A stretch of DNA of 64,000 bases from assembly GCA_000752035.1 (NCBI GenBank), contig CCFE01000024.1, forward strand, positions 62,001-126,000, read 5' to 3'. Source of the DNA: Bacillus rubiinfantis. GTDB taxonomy: Bacteria; Bacillota; Bacilli; Bacillales; Cytobacillaceae. How positions within the stretch are numbered: position 1 is the first letter of the stretch; each line of letters opens with the position of its first letter. Under the pieces are notes generated by a model that saw only the letters and a program-made list of their open reading frames with translations, was not told the origin of the DNA and did no database searches. The position numbers and the translations under genes were made by a program. Positions 37,464 to 47,012 of the stretch are shown here, piece by piece.

Positions 37464-40088
37464 TTAGCCTTTTAACTTTTTATGAAGTTCATATAACATA
37501 TTTATTGCTTGAAGCGGGGTAACATCGAGCAGATCAACCTCGCGGATTTGATCCAACACTTTCTTTTCTTTTGTTGAAAAATCATGTTTTTTACCTTTTT
37601 TTGGTTCATCGAAGAATGATAGCTGCCCTGTCTGTTCATATACTGTTTCAGCATGTGCCGCTTCCACAACCGGCTCGTGTTTCTGTTTCGTTTGGACTAC
37701 CTCTTTTACAGGCTGTTGTTCAAGTTTCGTTAGGATTTCATTTGCACGATTGATTAATTCCTGTGGCAGTTCAGCTAATTGGGCAACATGTATGCCATAG
37801 CTCTTGTCTGCCGGGCCTTCTTTTATTTTATGCAAAAACACAACCTTGCCTTGGTGTTCAATCGCACTGACATGAATATTTTTCAATTTCATTAATTGTT
37901 CTTCTAAGACTGTCAGCTCATGGTAATGAGTTGAGAATAATGTTTTGGCGCCAATCCGCTGATGGATGTACTCAATAATTGCCTGTGCTAGCGCCATGCC
38001 ATCATAAGTAGAGGTTCCGCGGCCAATTTCATCAAACAGAACCAAGCTGTTTTCTGTTGCATGGGCAATCGCATTTTTCGCTTCGAGCATCTCTACCATA
38101 AAAGTACTTTGTCCAGAGAACAAATCATCGGCGGCACCAATTCTCGTAAACACTTGATCAAAAATCGGCAGAATCGCTTCAGTTGCAGGAACATAACAGC
38201 CAATTTGAGCCAGTACTGACGTTAAGGCAATTTGCCGCATATACGTACTTTTACCAGACATATTTGGTCCAGTAATTAACAGAATTTCTCGGTCGCTATC
38301 CATATAGCAATCATTTGGTACGTATTCCTGTGCGTTCAAGACCTTTTCCACGACTGGATGGCGGCCATCCTTAATGACTACTCGCCGCTCCATGGAGAAT
38401 TGCGGTTTGACATAGCGGCGGTCTTCACTAACTTGGGCAAAGCACTGCAAGACATCTAGTGCACTGACTGCTTTTGCTAATGCCTGTAAGCGAGGAATGT
38501 AATCTTTGACCGTTTCCCGAATTTCCGTAAACAATTGATATTCCAATTCGCCAATTTTCTCTTCTGCTTGTAAAATTAACGCCTCTTTTTCCTTTAATTC
38601 AGGAGTGATGAAACGCTCAGCATTCGTCAGCGTTTGTTTGCGCTCATAGCGACCTTCCTTAAGCAGGTGAAGATTTGCTCGCGTGACCTCAATATAGTAA
38701 CCAAAGACACGATTGTACCCTACCTTGAGGGATTTAATGCCAGTCTTTTCCCGTTCTTCTCGTTCAAGCTGGGCAATCCACGTCTTTCCGTTGCGACTGG
38801 CATCGCGGTATTGATCAAGCTGAGGATGATAGCCATCACGGATGATATTCCCCTCCTTCAATGAGAGCGGCGGGTTTTCTACAATAGCCTGTTCCAGTAA
38901 GTCCGTTACTTCCTCACAAGGATCAAGCTGCTCAGCTATTTCCGTCATTTTTTCATCCTGCATGCTTATAAGGATTTGCTGTAACAATGGCACCTGAATT
39001 AACGAGCGTTTGAGCTGAACAAGATCACGGGCATTAACATTGCCAAACGCGACCCGGCCTGCTAACCGTTCTAAGTCGTATACTTCCTTTAATTTTTCCC
39101 GGAATTCCTGCCGTTCAAAATAATGGCGCAGGAATACCTCGACAAGCTGATGCCGTGTCTCTATCTCCTCGTAATTTAACAACGGCCTATCAAGCCAAGT
39201 TTTTAGCATCCTTCCGCCCATTGCGGTGATTGTTTCATCCAATAGCCACAGGAGCGAACCTTTTTTTCCTTTGCCACGAATCGTTTCGGTAAGTTCAAGA
39301 TTCCGCTTGGAAAAATAATCAATTTTCATATATTGATGAATTTGATACGTAGCGACAGGCTGCAGATGATCGAGGCTCCGTTTCTGTGACTTGTACAAAT
39401 AATGAAACAGTCTCGCTGAGGTTTCCTTTAATTTATCTTGATGAAGCGGCTCTAGCAAATGGCGAAACTCACTTTCTAGTGAACTCTGATTTTCAAAAGA
39501 AATCGTTAAGACATCGCGTTCACGCATTTTCTGCAGCCATTCATCATTAAAATCACTAGCCACAACTACTTCTTTAGCATTCAGTACCGCAAGCTCATTC
39601 AACACGTCATCAAACTGCTCGGTGAATAATGTTACGCGGCTCTCGCCAGTAGAAATATCAGTATAAGCCAAGCCAAAAGTGTAATCAGCAAATGCCGTAA
39701 TGGAGGCAATATAGTTATTTTCCTTCTCAGCTAAACCCTTACCCTCCATCATCGTTCCCGGGGTTATCACCTGAACGACCTCGCGCTTTACCATACCTTT
39801 TGATTGTTTTGGATCCTCCATCTGCTCACAAATGGCGACTTTATAGCCTTTCGAGATAAGCTGCTCAATATAATTTGCCGCTGAATGGTAAGGGACGCCA
39901 CACATCGGAATGCGTTCCTCCGACCCGCCCTCACGGCTTGTTAAAGTGATCTCTAATTCTTGTGATGCTTTGATGGCATCATCAAAAAACATCTCATAAA
40001 AATCGCCTAAGCGAAAAAATAAAAAGGCATCTTGATAATCTGCCTTAATCGTTAAGTATTGTTGTATCATTGGCGTATAAGCTGCCAT
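37464..40088 (-). CDS. mutS: DNA mismatch repair protein MutS
   Basis: 874 residues from the ATG at 40088. The mismatch-contacting motif [11 protein letters not shown] is near residue 26-36, Walker [16 protein letters not shown] near 600, Walker [17 protein letters not shown] near 675, and a C-terminal linker with a beta-clamp-type QLSFF motif. A longer frame opens at 40130, but GGAGGG stands 5 nt before the chosen start. In B. subtilis cotE lies directly upstream of mutS; here about 5.7 kb of accessory DNA separates them. Confidence 0.97.
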   Translation of the reverse strand: MAAYTPMIQQYLTIKADYQDAFLFFRLGDFYEMFFDDAIKASQELEITLTSREGGSEERIPMCGVPYHSAANYIEQLISKGYKVAICEQMEDPKQSKGMVKREVVQVITPGTMMEGKGLAEKENNYIASITAFADYTFGLAYTDISTGESRVTLFTEQFDDVLNELAVLNAKEVVVASDFNDEWLQKMRERDVLTISFENQSSLESEFRHLLEPLHQDKLKETSARLFHYLYKSQKRSLDHLQPVATYQIHQYMKIDYFSKRNLELTETIRGKGKKGSLLWLLDETITAMGGRMLKTWLDRPLLNYEEIETRHQLVEVFLRHYFERQEFREKLKEVYDLERLAGRVAFGNVNARDLVQLKRSLIQVPLLQQILISMQDEKMTEIAEQLDPCEEVTDLLEQAIVENPPLSLKEGNIIRDGYHPQLDQYRDASRNGKTWIAQLEREEREKTGIKSLKVGYNRVFGYYIEVTRANLHLLKEGRYERKQTLTNAERFITPELKEKEALILQAEEKIGELEYQLFTEIRETVKDYIPRLQALAKAVSALDVLQCFAQVSEDRRYVKPQFSMERRVVIKDGRHPVVEKVLNAQEYVPNDCYMDSDREILLITGPNMSGKSTYMRQIALTSVLAQIGCYVPATEAILPIFDQVFTRIGAADDLFSGQSTFMVEMLEAKNAIAHATENSLVLFDEIGRGTSTYDGMALAQAIIEYIHQRIGAKTLFSTHYHELTVLEEQLMKLKNIHVSAIEHQGKVVFLHKIKEGPADKSYGIHVAQLAELPQELINRANEILTKLEQQPVKEVVQTKQKHEPVVEAAHAETVYEQTGQLSFFDEPKKGKKHDFSTKEKKVLDQIREVDLLDVTPLQAINMLYELHKKLKG

Positions 40089-40237
40089 CATGACCCTCCA
40101 CACTTTTTCATTCTCGAGTATCTTCGACAAACTATTATATCATAAATGTACAAAATCTTTTTGTATGAAAAATATTCTATTAAAAAGATACCTCCATTGG
40201 AAAGAATGTACTGTTGGCAAGTCCTACAAAATTTAAT

Positions 40238-40265
40238 TTGACCTTTCTCAAGAAACTGATATAAT
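40238..40265 (+). promoter_or_regulatory. Promoter of tRNA-Arg
   Basis: TTGACC (40238-40243) and TATAAT (40260-40265), spacer 16 nt, 25 nt before the tRNA. Confidence 0.75.
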
Positions 40266-40290
40266 ATATATCGTTCCTTATTTTATTAAT

Positions 40291-40364
40291 GTCCTAGTAG
40301 CTCAGCAGGATAGAGCAACAGTTTCCTAAACTGTAGGTCGGAGGTTCGAATCCTCTCTGGGACG
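40291..40364 (+). tRNA. tRNA-Arg (anticodon CCU)
   Basis: 74-nt cloverleaf. The acceptor GTCCTAG pairs with CTGGGAC, the anticodon arm is ACAGT-TTCCTAA-ACTGT with CCU, and the T-arm has GAGG..TTCGAAT..CCTC. CCA is not encoded. It reads AGG codons. Confidence 0.95.
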
Positions 40365-40370
40365 CTACTC

Positions 40371-40401
40371 AAACCCTTGTATATCAAGGGTTTATTTTTT
40401 T
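40371..40401 (+). terminator. Terminator behind tRNA-Arg
   Basis: AAACCCTTG and CAAGGGTTT, perfect 9-bp stem with a 5-nt loop, then ATTTTTTT. Confidence 0.9.
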
Positions 40402-40402
40402 A

Positions 40403-40624
40403 TTCACGAAAAATATGTTGAAATATATAAGGAAGTAGGGGCGAGTTGGGGCTGGATTTATTTTTATCTATACTAAACAGCATTTCCTATACCTACACGA
40501 CAGTCACCAATGAATCATATCGCTGAAAGCTCTACTAAAACCTGCGCTTAGCATGGTTTTCATTTACACAAACGTACAAAACCCTTGCTGCCGCAAGGGT
40601 TTATTGATTACCTTATCTGAAATA
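40403..40624. other. Spacer with a second, orphan hairpin
   Basis: No gene. AAACCCTTGC (40579-40588) and GCAAGGGTTT (40593-40602) form a perfect 10-bp stem that closely resembles the tRNA-Arg terminator. It may be a leftover duplicate or end an unknown transcript. Confidence 0.45.
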
Positions 40625-40821
40625 CTATTTAATTCTTATCACTTTCTTAAGGATTTCCAGCACTAGAATAAATGCTTTTGTCCAACTAGAGGGCTTAAAA
40701 ACACTAGTTATCTTGGCAAGTTGATTTAGCTTAAATACAGTAAATATTTTCAAAAATCTACTTAACCAGTTTTTTATTTTGGAAGGATTGTGGATTATTT
40801 TCTGGGGTTTTGACTTGTTAT
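40625..40821 (-). other. Open frame that continues the amidase after an A9 run in the -1 frame
   Basis: Directly behind the amidase stop, the adjacent frame is open for 66 codons to a TAG at 40627-40625. It begins VDNKSKPQKI, is rich in lysine and has amphipathic or hydrophobic segments (FLKIFTVFKL, AFILVLEILKKVIRIK). The amidase frame could pass into it by one extra A at the nine-A run (40826-40834 on the plus strand as T). It has no start codon or ribosome site of its own. It is either a tail reached by slippage or a tail lost through a 1-nt deletion. Confidence 0.5.
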
Positions 40822-41379
40822 CTACTTTTTTTTTAAGTCATAGAATTTTACAATTCCATTCTTGTGTCCTTCGGCTACTGCATTAATAAATTCTTCATCT
40901 TTTAGTAACTCAGCATCTGCTTTATTTGAAACAAATAGATTTTCTGTCAGACACGCCATCATTGAGCTTTCTCGTAATACGTGAAAATTTGCTTCATGTT
41001 TGCCACGGTCATCATCCGTATAGTTATCAACAAGCTTCATGATTTCCGAATGTAAGATGTCTTGGAAACCTCTCGTTCTTGAACCGGTATTCGTATAAAT
41101 AAAACTCTCAAAACCGCTGGCATTATCGGAGCTAGCGCTGTTTAAATGAATGCTGATGAAAACATCAGCGCCCCAGGAATTAGCCATTTCTGTTCTTTCC
41201 CTCAAGGCTAATGTTTCGTCCTCATACCTGCTTAATTTTACCTTAACATTTTCATATTCCTTTAACTTGCTCTTGATAGCTTTGGCGATTTTCAAGGTAA
41301 CATCCTTTTCCTTCAGACCATTACCTGTTGCACCGCTGTCATTGCCACCATGTCCAGGATCAATAAAGATTTTGACCAC
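40822..41379 (-). CDS. N-acetylmuramoyl-L-alanine amidase (Amidase_3)
   Basis: 185-residue zinc amidase that cuts the bond between MurNAc and L-Ala of peptidoglycan. The zinc ligands are the histidine in DPGHGGNDSGA (about 7-17), the glutamate in LKEKDVTLKIA, and the histidine in ISIHLNSA near 78. The catalytic glutamate is in CLTENLFVSN near 145. There is no signal peptide, as in CwlC-type mother-cell amidases of sporulation. The GTG start at 41379 lies 8 nt behind AAAGGAG. CwlC has a C-terminal wall-binding repeat; here the frame ends at an A9 run, with an open tail in the next frame. Confidence 0.9.
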   Translation of the reverse strand: MVKIFIDPGHGGNDSGATGNGLKEKDVTLKIAKAIKSKLKEYENVKVKLSRYEDETLALRERTEMANSWGADVFISIHLNSASSDNASGFESFIYTNTGSRTRGFQDILHSEIMKLVDNYTDDDRGKHEANFHVLRESSMMACLTENLFVSNKADAELLKDEEFINAVAEGHKNGIVKFYDLKKK

Positions 41380-41475
41380 CTCAATAACTCCTTTCTATTA
41401 TTTTTTCTCTTTATTCTATGTGGACAAGTTATAACGGTGACACTATATTAAAAAAACAAACATTCCCCTAATCCT

Positions 41476-42429
41476 TCACCATTCCAGCGTAGAGCTTGAG
41501 ATCCGTTTCACACCACGAATTGAAGCAATATCTTCTACAAGTTTTTGCATCGCTAAGTCCTTTTTCTTCGCTTCCACCATGATGTCAAAATCATGATTCA
41601 ATTCTTTTGCCATACTTAAAAACGGCATAATAAACTCTAGGGAAACATAATCCGCATGTGAACGAAAAGCATTTTCTGCCTTTGGCGAGGAGATATGTAC
41701 CTTAGGCACAGTCGCAAACGAATCCCATGTATGAAAAATTCGCGGTATGTATTGTGATAAATCAAGATTACCTTGGTTTACCATATAATGATGATAATCG
41801 AGAATCATTGGGATATTTTCCTTTTCACAGGTTACAAGTGTCTCTTTAACATTGTACGTTTTATCATCATTTTCAAGTGTCATATGCTGTTTGATTTCAC
41901 TTGGCAAACCTTTTATATTTTTGTGAAAACGATTCAATGACGCATGCTTGTCCCCATATGCACCACCAATATGAATATTAATGATTCCCCGCTTAAGTGC
42001 ATCCATGGCCTCGAGCATGGTAAAATGATATTCCATATCTTTTATTGCGTTTACAGTCACTTCTGGCCGTGGACTTGTAAAAAGTGTAAACTGATTGGGA
42101 TGAAAGCTAGGCCGGAGCTTAAATTCCCGTATTAACGAACCGAGTTCTTGCCACTCCGTTTTAAATGGAGTAATAAAATCCCACATCACCTCTGGATGCG
42201 TTGCTAATGGGACAAGTGAGCTAGAAAAACGATATAATTTAATTTCATGGGCAATATTATAATAAAGAATCCGCTTCGTATGCTGTAAATTTTCCGCTGT
42301 AACAGATTTCAATTTCTCCAATCGCTCCCCCTTTGGAAGTGCTGAGTAACGTTTAAAGGTCAAGCTTTTTGAAGGGCTTGCATCCCATAATCCTAAGGCA
42401 TTTGCTACATAACCAAACCGAATAATCAT
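41476..42429 (-). CDS. uvsE: UV damage endonuclease UvsE
   Basis: 317 residues of the UVDE family, a TIM-barrel nuclease that nicks 5' of UV photoproducts and starts alternative excision repair. Conserved segments are the N-terminal IRFGYVANALGLWDASPSK, the metal-site SFHPNQFTLFTSPRPEV near 107, IHIGGAYGDK near 152, LENDDKTY near 183, and DYHHY near 215. Single gene without obvious operon partners; useful for spores exposed to UV. Confidence 0.95.
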   Translation of the reverse strand: MIIRFGYVANALGLWDASPSKSLTFKRYSALPKGERLEKLKSVTAENLQHTKRILYYNIAHEIKLYRFSSSLVPLATHPEVMWDFITPFKTEWQELGSLIREFKLRPSFHPNQFTLFTSPRPEVTVNAIKDMEYHFTMLEAMDALKRGIINIHIGGAYGDKHASLNRFHKNIKGLPSEIKQHMTLENDDKTYNVKETLVTCEKENIPMILDYHHYMVNQGNLDLSQYIPRIFHTWDSFATVPKVHISSPKAENAFRSHADYVSLEFIMPFLSMAKELNHDFDIMVEAKKKDLAMQKLVEDIASIRGVKRISSSTLEW

Positions 42430-42662
42430 ATTTTCTGCCCCTTATCAAGTTTTCAGAAACCATTCCAACTACATTATACCTATAGTTTTCCCATGTACAC
42501 ATTCTAGCTATCCTTACAATTATAAAAATCACGTGCTAATAAAAACTTCACATAATCGCCTTTAATTAAACAGTTATTAAGCTGATGGAACATAGCTGCA
42601 CCATATCCATAAAATAAACCAGATACATGAATTTGAATCGCCCTGCTTAAGGAGTGGATCGT

Positions 42663-44117
42663 ATGGGGGCCATAAACGGGACGCAATTTATTGAACGAAT
42701 CAATCGATTAAATGCTAATATTTGGCTTAATGGCAGGAAATTAGCAGGAAGGATATCAGAACACCCTGCTTTTAAGGGAATACTGCAAAGTAAAGCAGAA
42801 TTATATGATTTACAACATGATCCTACTTTAAAAAATAAATTAACCTATACGGATTTGGATACTGGAGAAGTGATGGGGCTGTCATTTTTGCAGCCAAAGA
42901 CTTATGAAGATTTAGTAAAACGACGGACTATGATGGAATTATGGGCACGACATACACATGGAATGATGGGGAGAAGCCCTGATTATATGAACTCTGTCCT
43001 AATGGCATTTGCCTCTTCAGCAGCAATTTTAGTTGGCAGAAAAGGTTGTTTTCCAGAACATATTCAGGCCCTTTATAAACGTGCAAAAGAGAATGACCTC
43101 TCTTTCACGCATACCTTTATTACCCCGCAGACAAACCGCGGGCAGCTGGCAATTCCCTTTTCAGAGAAAAAACCAATCTCGGCAAGAGTAATCGAAAGAA
43201 CGGAAAAAGGTCTGATTATAACTGGTGCAAGACTTTTGGCAACGCAAGGAGGACTTACAGATGAAGTGCTTGTTTATACTGGCGGCGGTATTTTCCATGA
43301 ATCAGAGGCCTATGCCTTCTCCATTCCGACGAATACAAGAGGGTTAAAATTTATCTGTCGGGAGTCTTTTATTAGTAGTGACTCAGCCTTTAATTCTCCG
43401 CTCGGCTCACGTTATGAGGAAATGGATACAATTTTAGTATTTGAAGAAGTGTTAGTTCCTTGGGAGTGCGTGTTTTTTTATGACAATCTCGAGGCAGCTA
43501 ATGATTTCATGGTGCAAGGCTGTTTTCATCACTTTGCTACCCACCAAGCTGTAACGAGGCAAATTATTAAGACGGAATTTGTGTTGGGCCTCGCAGGCCT
43601 TCTTGTAGAGACGATAAATGTAGGCGGTTACCAACATATACAGGAAAAATTAGCGGAAATTATCGTCGGTTTGGAAACGATGAAAAGCCTCATCCTTAAG
43701 GCTGAAATTGAAGCAGAAACAGATGATTATGGTATCCTACGGCCTAATTTACGTTCGCTCCAAGCGGCAACTATTATTTTTCCGAGAATCTATCCGCGAT
43801 TTAGTGAGATTATTCAATTAATCGGTGCAAGTGGGATGGTTACCTTGCCCACAGAGGAGGATTTTCAATCTGGCATTCGCGAGGATCTAGACCAATACCT
43901 ACAAGCATCATGCAGAACTGCCGAAGAACGAGTAAAGATTTTTCGCCTTGCTTGGGACCTGACCATGAGCTCATTTGGCACTAGGCAAACCCAATATGAA
44001 AGATATTTCTTCGGAGACCCAGTCCGCCTATCAAGTTTATTATATAAAAGCTACCCAGTAAGTGACAATATGAAACAAGTTACAAACTTTTTAGACATTG
44101 ATTGTCTACCTGAATAA
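42663..44117 (+). CDS. 4-hydroxyphenylacetate 3-monooxygenase (HpaB) family protein
   Basis: 484 residues. This two-component flavin monooxygenase family hydroxylates phenolic compounds with reduced FAD from a partner reductase. Typical parts: NGTQFIERIN at the start, RSPDYMNSVLMAF near 106, THTFITPQTNR near 147, VLVPWECVFFYDN near 267, and the C-terminal SSFGTRQTQYERYFFGDP. The ATG at 42663 is 8 nt behind AAGGAG. No reductase (HpaC) gene is near, so the reductase must come from elsewhere. Related to B. subtilis YoaI; the substrate is unknown. Confidence 0.88.
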   Translation: MGAINGTQFIERINRLNANIWLNGRKLAGRISEHPAFKGILQSKAELYDLQHDPTLKNKLTYTDLDTGEVMGLSFLQPKTYEDLVKRRTMMELWARHTHGMMGRSPDYMNSVLMAFASSAAILVGRKGCFPEHIQALYKRAKENDLSFTHTFITPQTNRGQLAIPFSEKKPISARVIERTEKGLIITGARLLATQGGLTDEVLVYTGGGIFHESEAYAFSIPTNTRGLKFICRESFISSDSAFNSPLGSRYEEMDTILVFEEVLVPWECVFFYDNLEAANDFMVQGCFHHFATHQAVTRQIIKTEFVLGLAGLLVETINVGGYQHIQEKLAEIIVGLETMKSLILKAEIEAETDDYGILRPNLRSLQAATIIFPRIYPRFSEIIQLIGASGMVTLPTEEDFQSGIREDLDQYLQASCRTAEERVKIFRLAWDLTMSSFGTRQTQYERYFFGDPVRLSSLLYKSYPVSDNMKQVTNFLDIDCLPE

Positions 44118-44131
44118 AAATGGTTCATCTC

Positions 44132-44176
44132 CACCCGTGCCAGGCACCATGTGAATTTTTCACATAGTGTCTGACA
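44132..44176. repeat. Palindromic repeat that supplies the stop codon of the ylmA-like gene
   Basis: GTGCCAGGCACC is followed by ATGTGAA...TTCACATAG and TGTCTGACAC. The halves mirror each other around 44154-44156, as nested palindromes. The minus-strand gene ends inside it, so its last codons (SDTM) are repeat-derived. It resembles short GTGCCTGACAC-type palindromes that I associate with Bacillus intergenic DNA. Confidence 0.5.
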
Positions 44177-44957
44177 CAAACTGTTGTTTCGTTAATAATG
44201 GCCGATGATTCTCCCATAATACATTTACAGGTAAACCAAAGTATTCAGTCAGCGTTTTTCCTGTTAGCATTTCAGTAGTGTTTCCCGCAGCAAAAACTTG
44301 ACCTTGTTTTAATAATAAGGTCTTATTAAAAACTGGTAATATTTCTTCAACATGGTGTGTGACATAGATGATTCTCGGAGCATTCGACTTAGCAGCAATC
44401 GTCTCAATGGATTCCAGTAACTTTTCTCGGGCAATAAAATCTAAACCATTTGTCGGTTCATCCAGAATTAGTAATGATGGATTAGCCATTAACGCACGGG
44501 CAATTTGCACACGCTGCTTCTCCCCTTGAGACAATGTTTCATATCTTCTGTTAGCATAGTCAATACAACCCAGTTCTTTCAGCAGAGTGATTGCTTTATT
44601 CCTCATTGCATCTGTCGGAGTTTCATAGAGTCCAATTGAAGCAAATGCCCCGCTCAAAACTACCTCAAATGCGTTATCAGCGGCGTAAAATTTATCCTGT
44701 AGGGATGAAGAAACAAACCCGATTTGTTTACGCAGTTTCTCTCCAAGATAGGTTCTCCCGAATTCCATCCCTAGAACCGTAATCTTCCCCTTAGTCGGAA
44801 ACTGATAGGCATTGAGTATATTTAACATCGCTGTTTTACCTGAACCATTTAAGCCAAATAGCACCCAATGCTCTCCATGCCTTATTTCCCAATTAATATC
44901 CTGTAAAATCCACTTACCCTCGCGTTTCAAAGAGACATTTTCTAGTCTGACAACCAT
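44160..44957 (-). CDS. ylmA: ABC transporter ATP-binding protein, YlmA-like
   Basis: 265 residues: a single ATPase domain with Walker A GLNGSGKTAML at about 35-45, signature LSQGEKQRVQIARAL near 140, Walker B LLILDEPTNGLD near 160, and the switch histidine in YVTHHVEEI near 198. It resembles ModF/YlmA ATPases, for which the membrane partner is unknown; none is adjacent here. The extreme C-terminus is encoded by a palindromic repeat. Confidence 0.85.
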   Translation of the reverse strand: MVVRLENVSLKREGKWILQDINWEIRHGEHWVLFGLNGSGKTAMLNILNAYQFPTKGKITVLGMEFGRTYLGEKLRKQIGFVSSSLQDKFYAADNAFEVVLSGAFASIGLYETPTDAMRNKAITLLKELGCIDYANRRYETLSQGEKQRVQIARALMANPSLLILDEPTNGLDFIAREKLLESIETIAAKSNAPRIIYVTHHVEEILPVFNKTLLLKQGQVFAAGNTTEMLTGKTLTEYFGLPVNVLWENHRPLLTKQQFVSDTM

Positions 44958-45208
44958 TTATGTATTCTCCTCTCTGCAAACTTTCTAGTCATTAGTTTTA
45001 TGATATCAAAATTTTCTAAATATAAAAGCTTAATTTTCCCTGATTATCAAGATTTAAGTTTAATCTGATGCAAAATTTTTATTAGACTGATTTTATTGCT
45101 GTTTTTTTCCGTTAAGAATAATAGATGATTTTACTTTATTTTTAAAATCTTGCAAGTTACACTAGAATAAGAAAAACTATTTTGTTTATGATAAATGAGG
45201 TGCCACCC

Positions 45209-45763
45209 TTGAGGTTTCCAATTTTAGAGACAAAGAGGCTAAAATTAATCGAAATAACACATCATCATTTGGAGAGTATTTTTGCGATATTATCTATAGA
45301 AGAAGTGACTAAATATTATGGGACAGATCCCTTCATACTTCCTGCTGAAGCAACAAAATTAATTGATATGTACCATAAAAATTTTCTAGAAAAACGTGGG
45401 ATGCGTTGGGCAATAAAGTTGAAAGAAAATCAAAAGATTATTGGTACGATTGGTTTAAATGGCTTACAGATGAATAACAAACGTGCAGAAATTAGTTATG
45501 AACTGCATCCAGCCTACTGGCAAAATGGGTTTGCGACTGAGGCTTTAAAAGAAGTGCTCCGCTTTAGTTTTATGCATCTGGAATTGTATAGAATGGGTGC
45601 AGTCGTGTATCCACAGAATACCGTTTCTCTTCATCTGTTAGCAAAGCTTGGTTTTGTAAACGAAGGATTGCTTCGCGGCTATATATTCCAAAATAAACAA
45701 TCTCATGATGCCTATGTTTTATCATTATTAAAACAGGAATGGGAAAAAAGCCAGGAAGAATAA
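45209..45763 (+). CDS. GNAT-family N-acetyltransferase (RimJ/RimL type)
   Basis: 184 residues. The start (L)RFPILETKRLKLIEI, acetyl-CoA site region ISYELHPAYWQNGFATEAL near 100-118, and the C-terminal VVYPQNTVSLHLLAKLGF..EG define the RimJ/RimL group. These acetylate protein N-termini or small molecules. I chose the TTG at 45209, six bases after GAGGTG; the frame also opens at 45182 but would encode the ribosome site. The substrate cannot be predicted. Confidence 0.85.
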   Translation: MRFPILETKRLKLIEITHHHLESIFAILSIEEVTKYYGTDPFILPAEATKLIDMYHKNFLEKRGMRWAIKLKENQKIIGTIGLNGLQMNNKRAEISYELHPAYWQNGFATEALKEVLRFSFMHLELYRMGAVVYPQNTVSLHLLAKLGFVNEGLLRGYIFQNKQSHDAYVLSLLKQEWEKSQEE

Positions 45764-45790
45764 GCTTGGTTTTTTTCTTTCCACAAAAAG

Positions 45791-45818
45791 AAAAAAACTA
45801 GGAAGATACCCTCCTAGT
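45791..45818 (-). terminator. Terminator behind cotE
   Basis: ACTAGGA (45797-45803) pairs with TCCTAGT (45812-45818), then seven T on the minus strand, 6 nt after the cotE stop. Confidence 0.85.
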
Positions 45819-45823
45819 CATTG

Positions 45824-46369
45824 TTATTCTTCTTCACCGCCGACTAAGAAATCTGGATTAAGCTCCTCGAATTCCTCATCATCGACGTCTAAGCCCCACT
45901 CATCTTCCTCTTCCCTGCAGCCCTCAGGATTGACTCTAACACAAACCTTTGTCTCGCCAATCACCTCGACTAGAAACTCTCTTTCTACATGGACAATAAT
46001 TCTATTACCATTTGGAGAAATAACAGCTTCACATGTATTTGGCTGCTGTAAGACCTTAGCAACAATTTCATCGTCATCTAGGCAGTCATGATCACGATAT
46101 TTTAGCTTGATAACATCCGTATATTGGACACGTTCTGTTACCACTTCTGTCTTCGTGTTATCATTAAACGAGTACCAAACATTAATGTCATAAGAGCCGT
46201 GGATTTCAACTGTTTTGCCTACCTTTTTCGCGTTGTATTTATGGTTGATAACCCAACAGCCGAGTATGCTTGATGGATTATGTGCCGGGCTAATCGTATG
46301 ATTGGACTGGGTATATTTACGTCCTTTCGCGACTACGGCCTTGGTAATAATCTCTCTATATTCTCCCAT
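45824..46369 (-). CDS. cotE: CotE, outer spore-coat morphogenetic protein
   Basis: 181 residues. The N-terminus ([16 protein letters not shown]) and [13 protein letters not shown] are nearly constant in CotE proteins, and the tail is strongly acidic ([17 protein letters not shown]), as in other family members. CotE forms the scaffold that recruits the outer coat around the forespore in the mother cell. It lies directly downstream of ymcA, as in B. subtilis. Confidence 0.97.
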   Translation of the reverse strand: MGEYREIITKAVVAKGRKYTQSNHTISPAHNPSSILGCWVINHKYNAKKVGKTVEIHGSYDINVWYSFNDNTKTEVVTERVQYTDVIKLKYRDHDCLDDDEIVAKVLQQPNTCEAVISPNGNRIIVHVEREFLVEVIGETKVCVRVNPEGCREEEDEWGLDVDDEEFEELNPDFLVGGEEE

Positions 46370-46519
46370 TTCGCGCGAACCCTCCTCATTTCTGTTTCAT
46401 TCCATCCTATGCGAATGTCTAGACTAGTGTGAGTTAAAATTTTTCTAAAACAGGATAAGATTGAGTCATGGTCCATAGTATGCCAGGAAGCGATAGATGT
46501 GCCTAATGAGATTAGTTAG

Positions 46520-46547
46520 AAAAAAAAACCAGGCTTAGCACCTGGTT
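46520..46547 (-). terminator. Terminator behind ymcA
   Basis: AACCAGG (46527-46533) pairs with CCTGGTT (46541-46547), followed by eight T on the minus strand. Confidence 0.85.
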
Positions 46548-46555
46548 CTTAATAA

Positions 46556-47011
46556 TTAATGGTCATGTTCACAATCACCGTGGTCCTCACAAGCACCGCC
46601 ACCATGGGCCATACCTGCTCCAGTTTCACCGCGTAACACATCCCCGCCGGTTGAAACAATAATCTCGTCAGTTACAGTATTTGAAATCGTGGAGGCAATC
46701 AATTGCAATAATTCATTGACTTCCAGCTGTGATTGTTTGAACTCTTGAACTACGGGAATTTCATCTAATTCTTGTTCAATTGTAGCAATCTTTTCTTCAA
46801 CCTTTTTTAAGGCTTCCGGTTTCCCATAATGCTGCAGGTTAACTGCCTGTTTTTGCAATCCTTTAATGTCAGCGATCAACATTTTAACTTTTGGATTTTC
46901 ATGAATTTGTGCTTCCGCTCTTTTGAAAAAATCAACCTCATCTGTTTCCGCGACCATCCGTGCTAATTCTGCTGCACGAGCGACGATATCATCTTTTGTA
47001 TATTTCGCCAC
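46556..47011 (-). CDS. ymcA: YmcA (RicA), part of the RicAFT complex
   Basis: 151 residues: a helical YlbF/YmcA domain (about 5-115) and a C-terminal tail rich in Cys and His (CEDHGDCEHDH). RicA, RicF and RicT form a complex with iron-sulfur clusters that helps RNase Y mature mRNAs and is needed for competence, biofilm formation and sporulation in B. subtilis. RNase Y is also encoded in this window. It follows miaB with a 1-nt gap, so the two are coupled. Confidence 0.95.
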   Translation of the reverse strand: MAKYTKDDIVARAAELARMVAETDEVDFFKRAEAQIHENPKVKMLIADIKGLQKQAVNLQHYGKPEALKKVEEKIATIEQELDEIPVVQEFKQSQLEVNELLQLIASTISNTVTDEIIVSTGGDVLRGETGAGMAHGGGACEDHGDCEHDH

Positions 47012-47012
47012 C

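Noticed and set aside
42504..42686. 60-codon minus-strand frame before the HpaB-like gene
   Set aside because: It overlaps the ribosome site and start of the plus-strand gene and shows no known domain.
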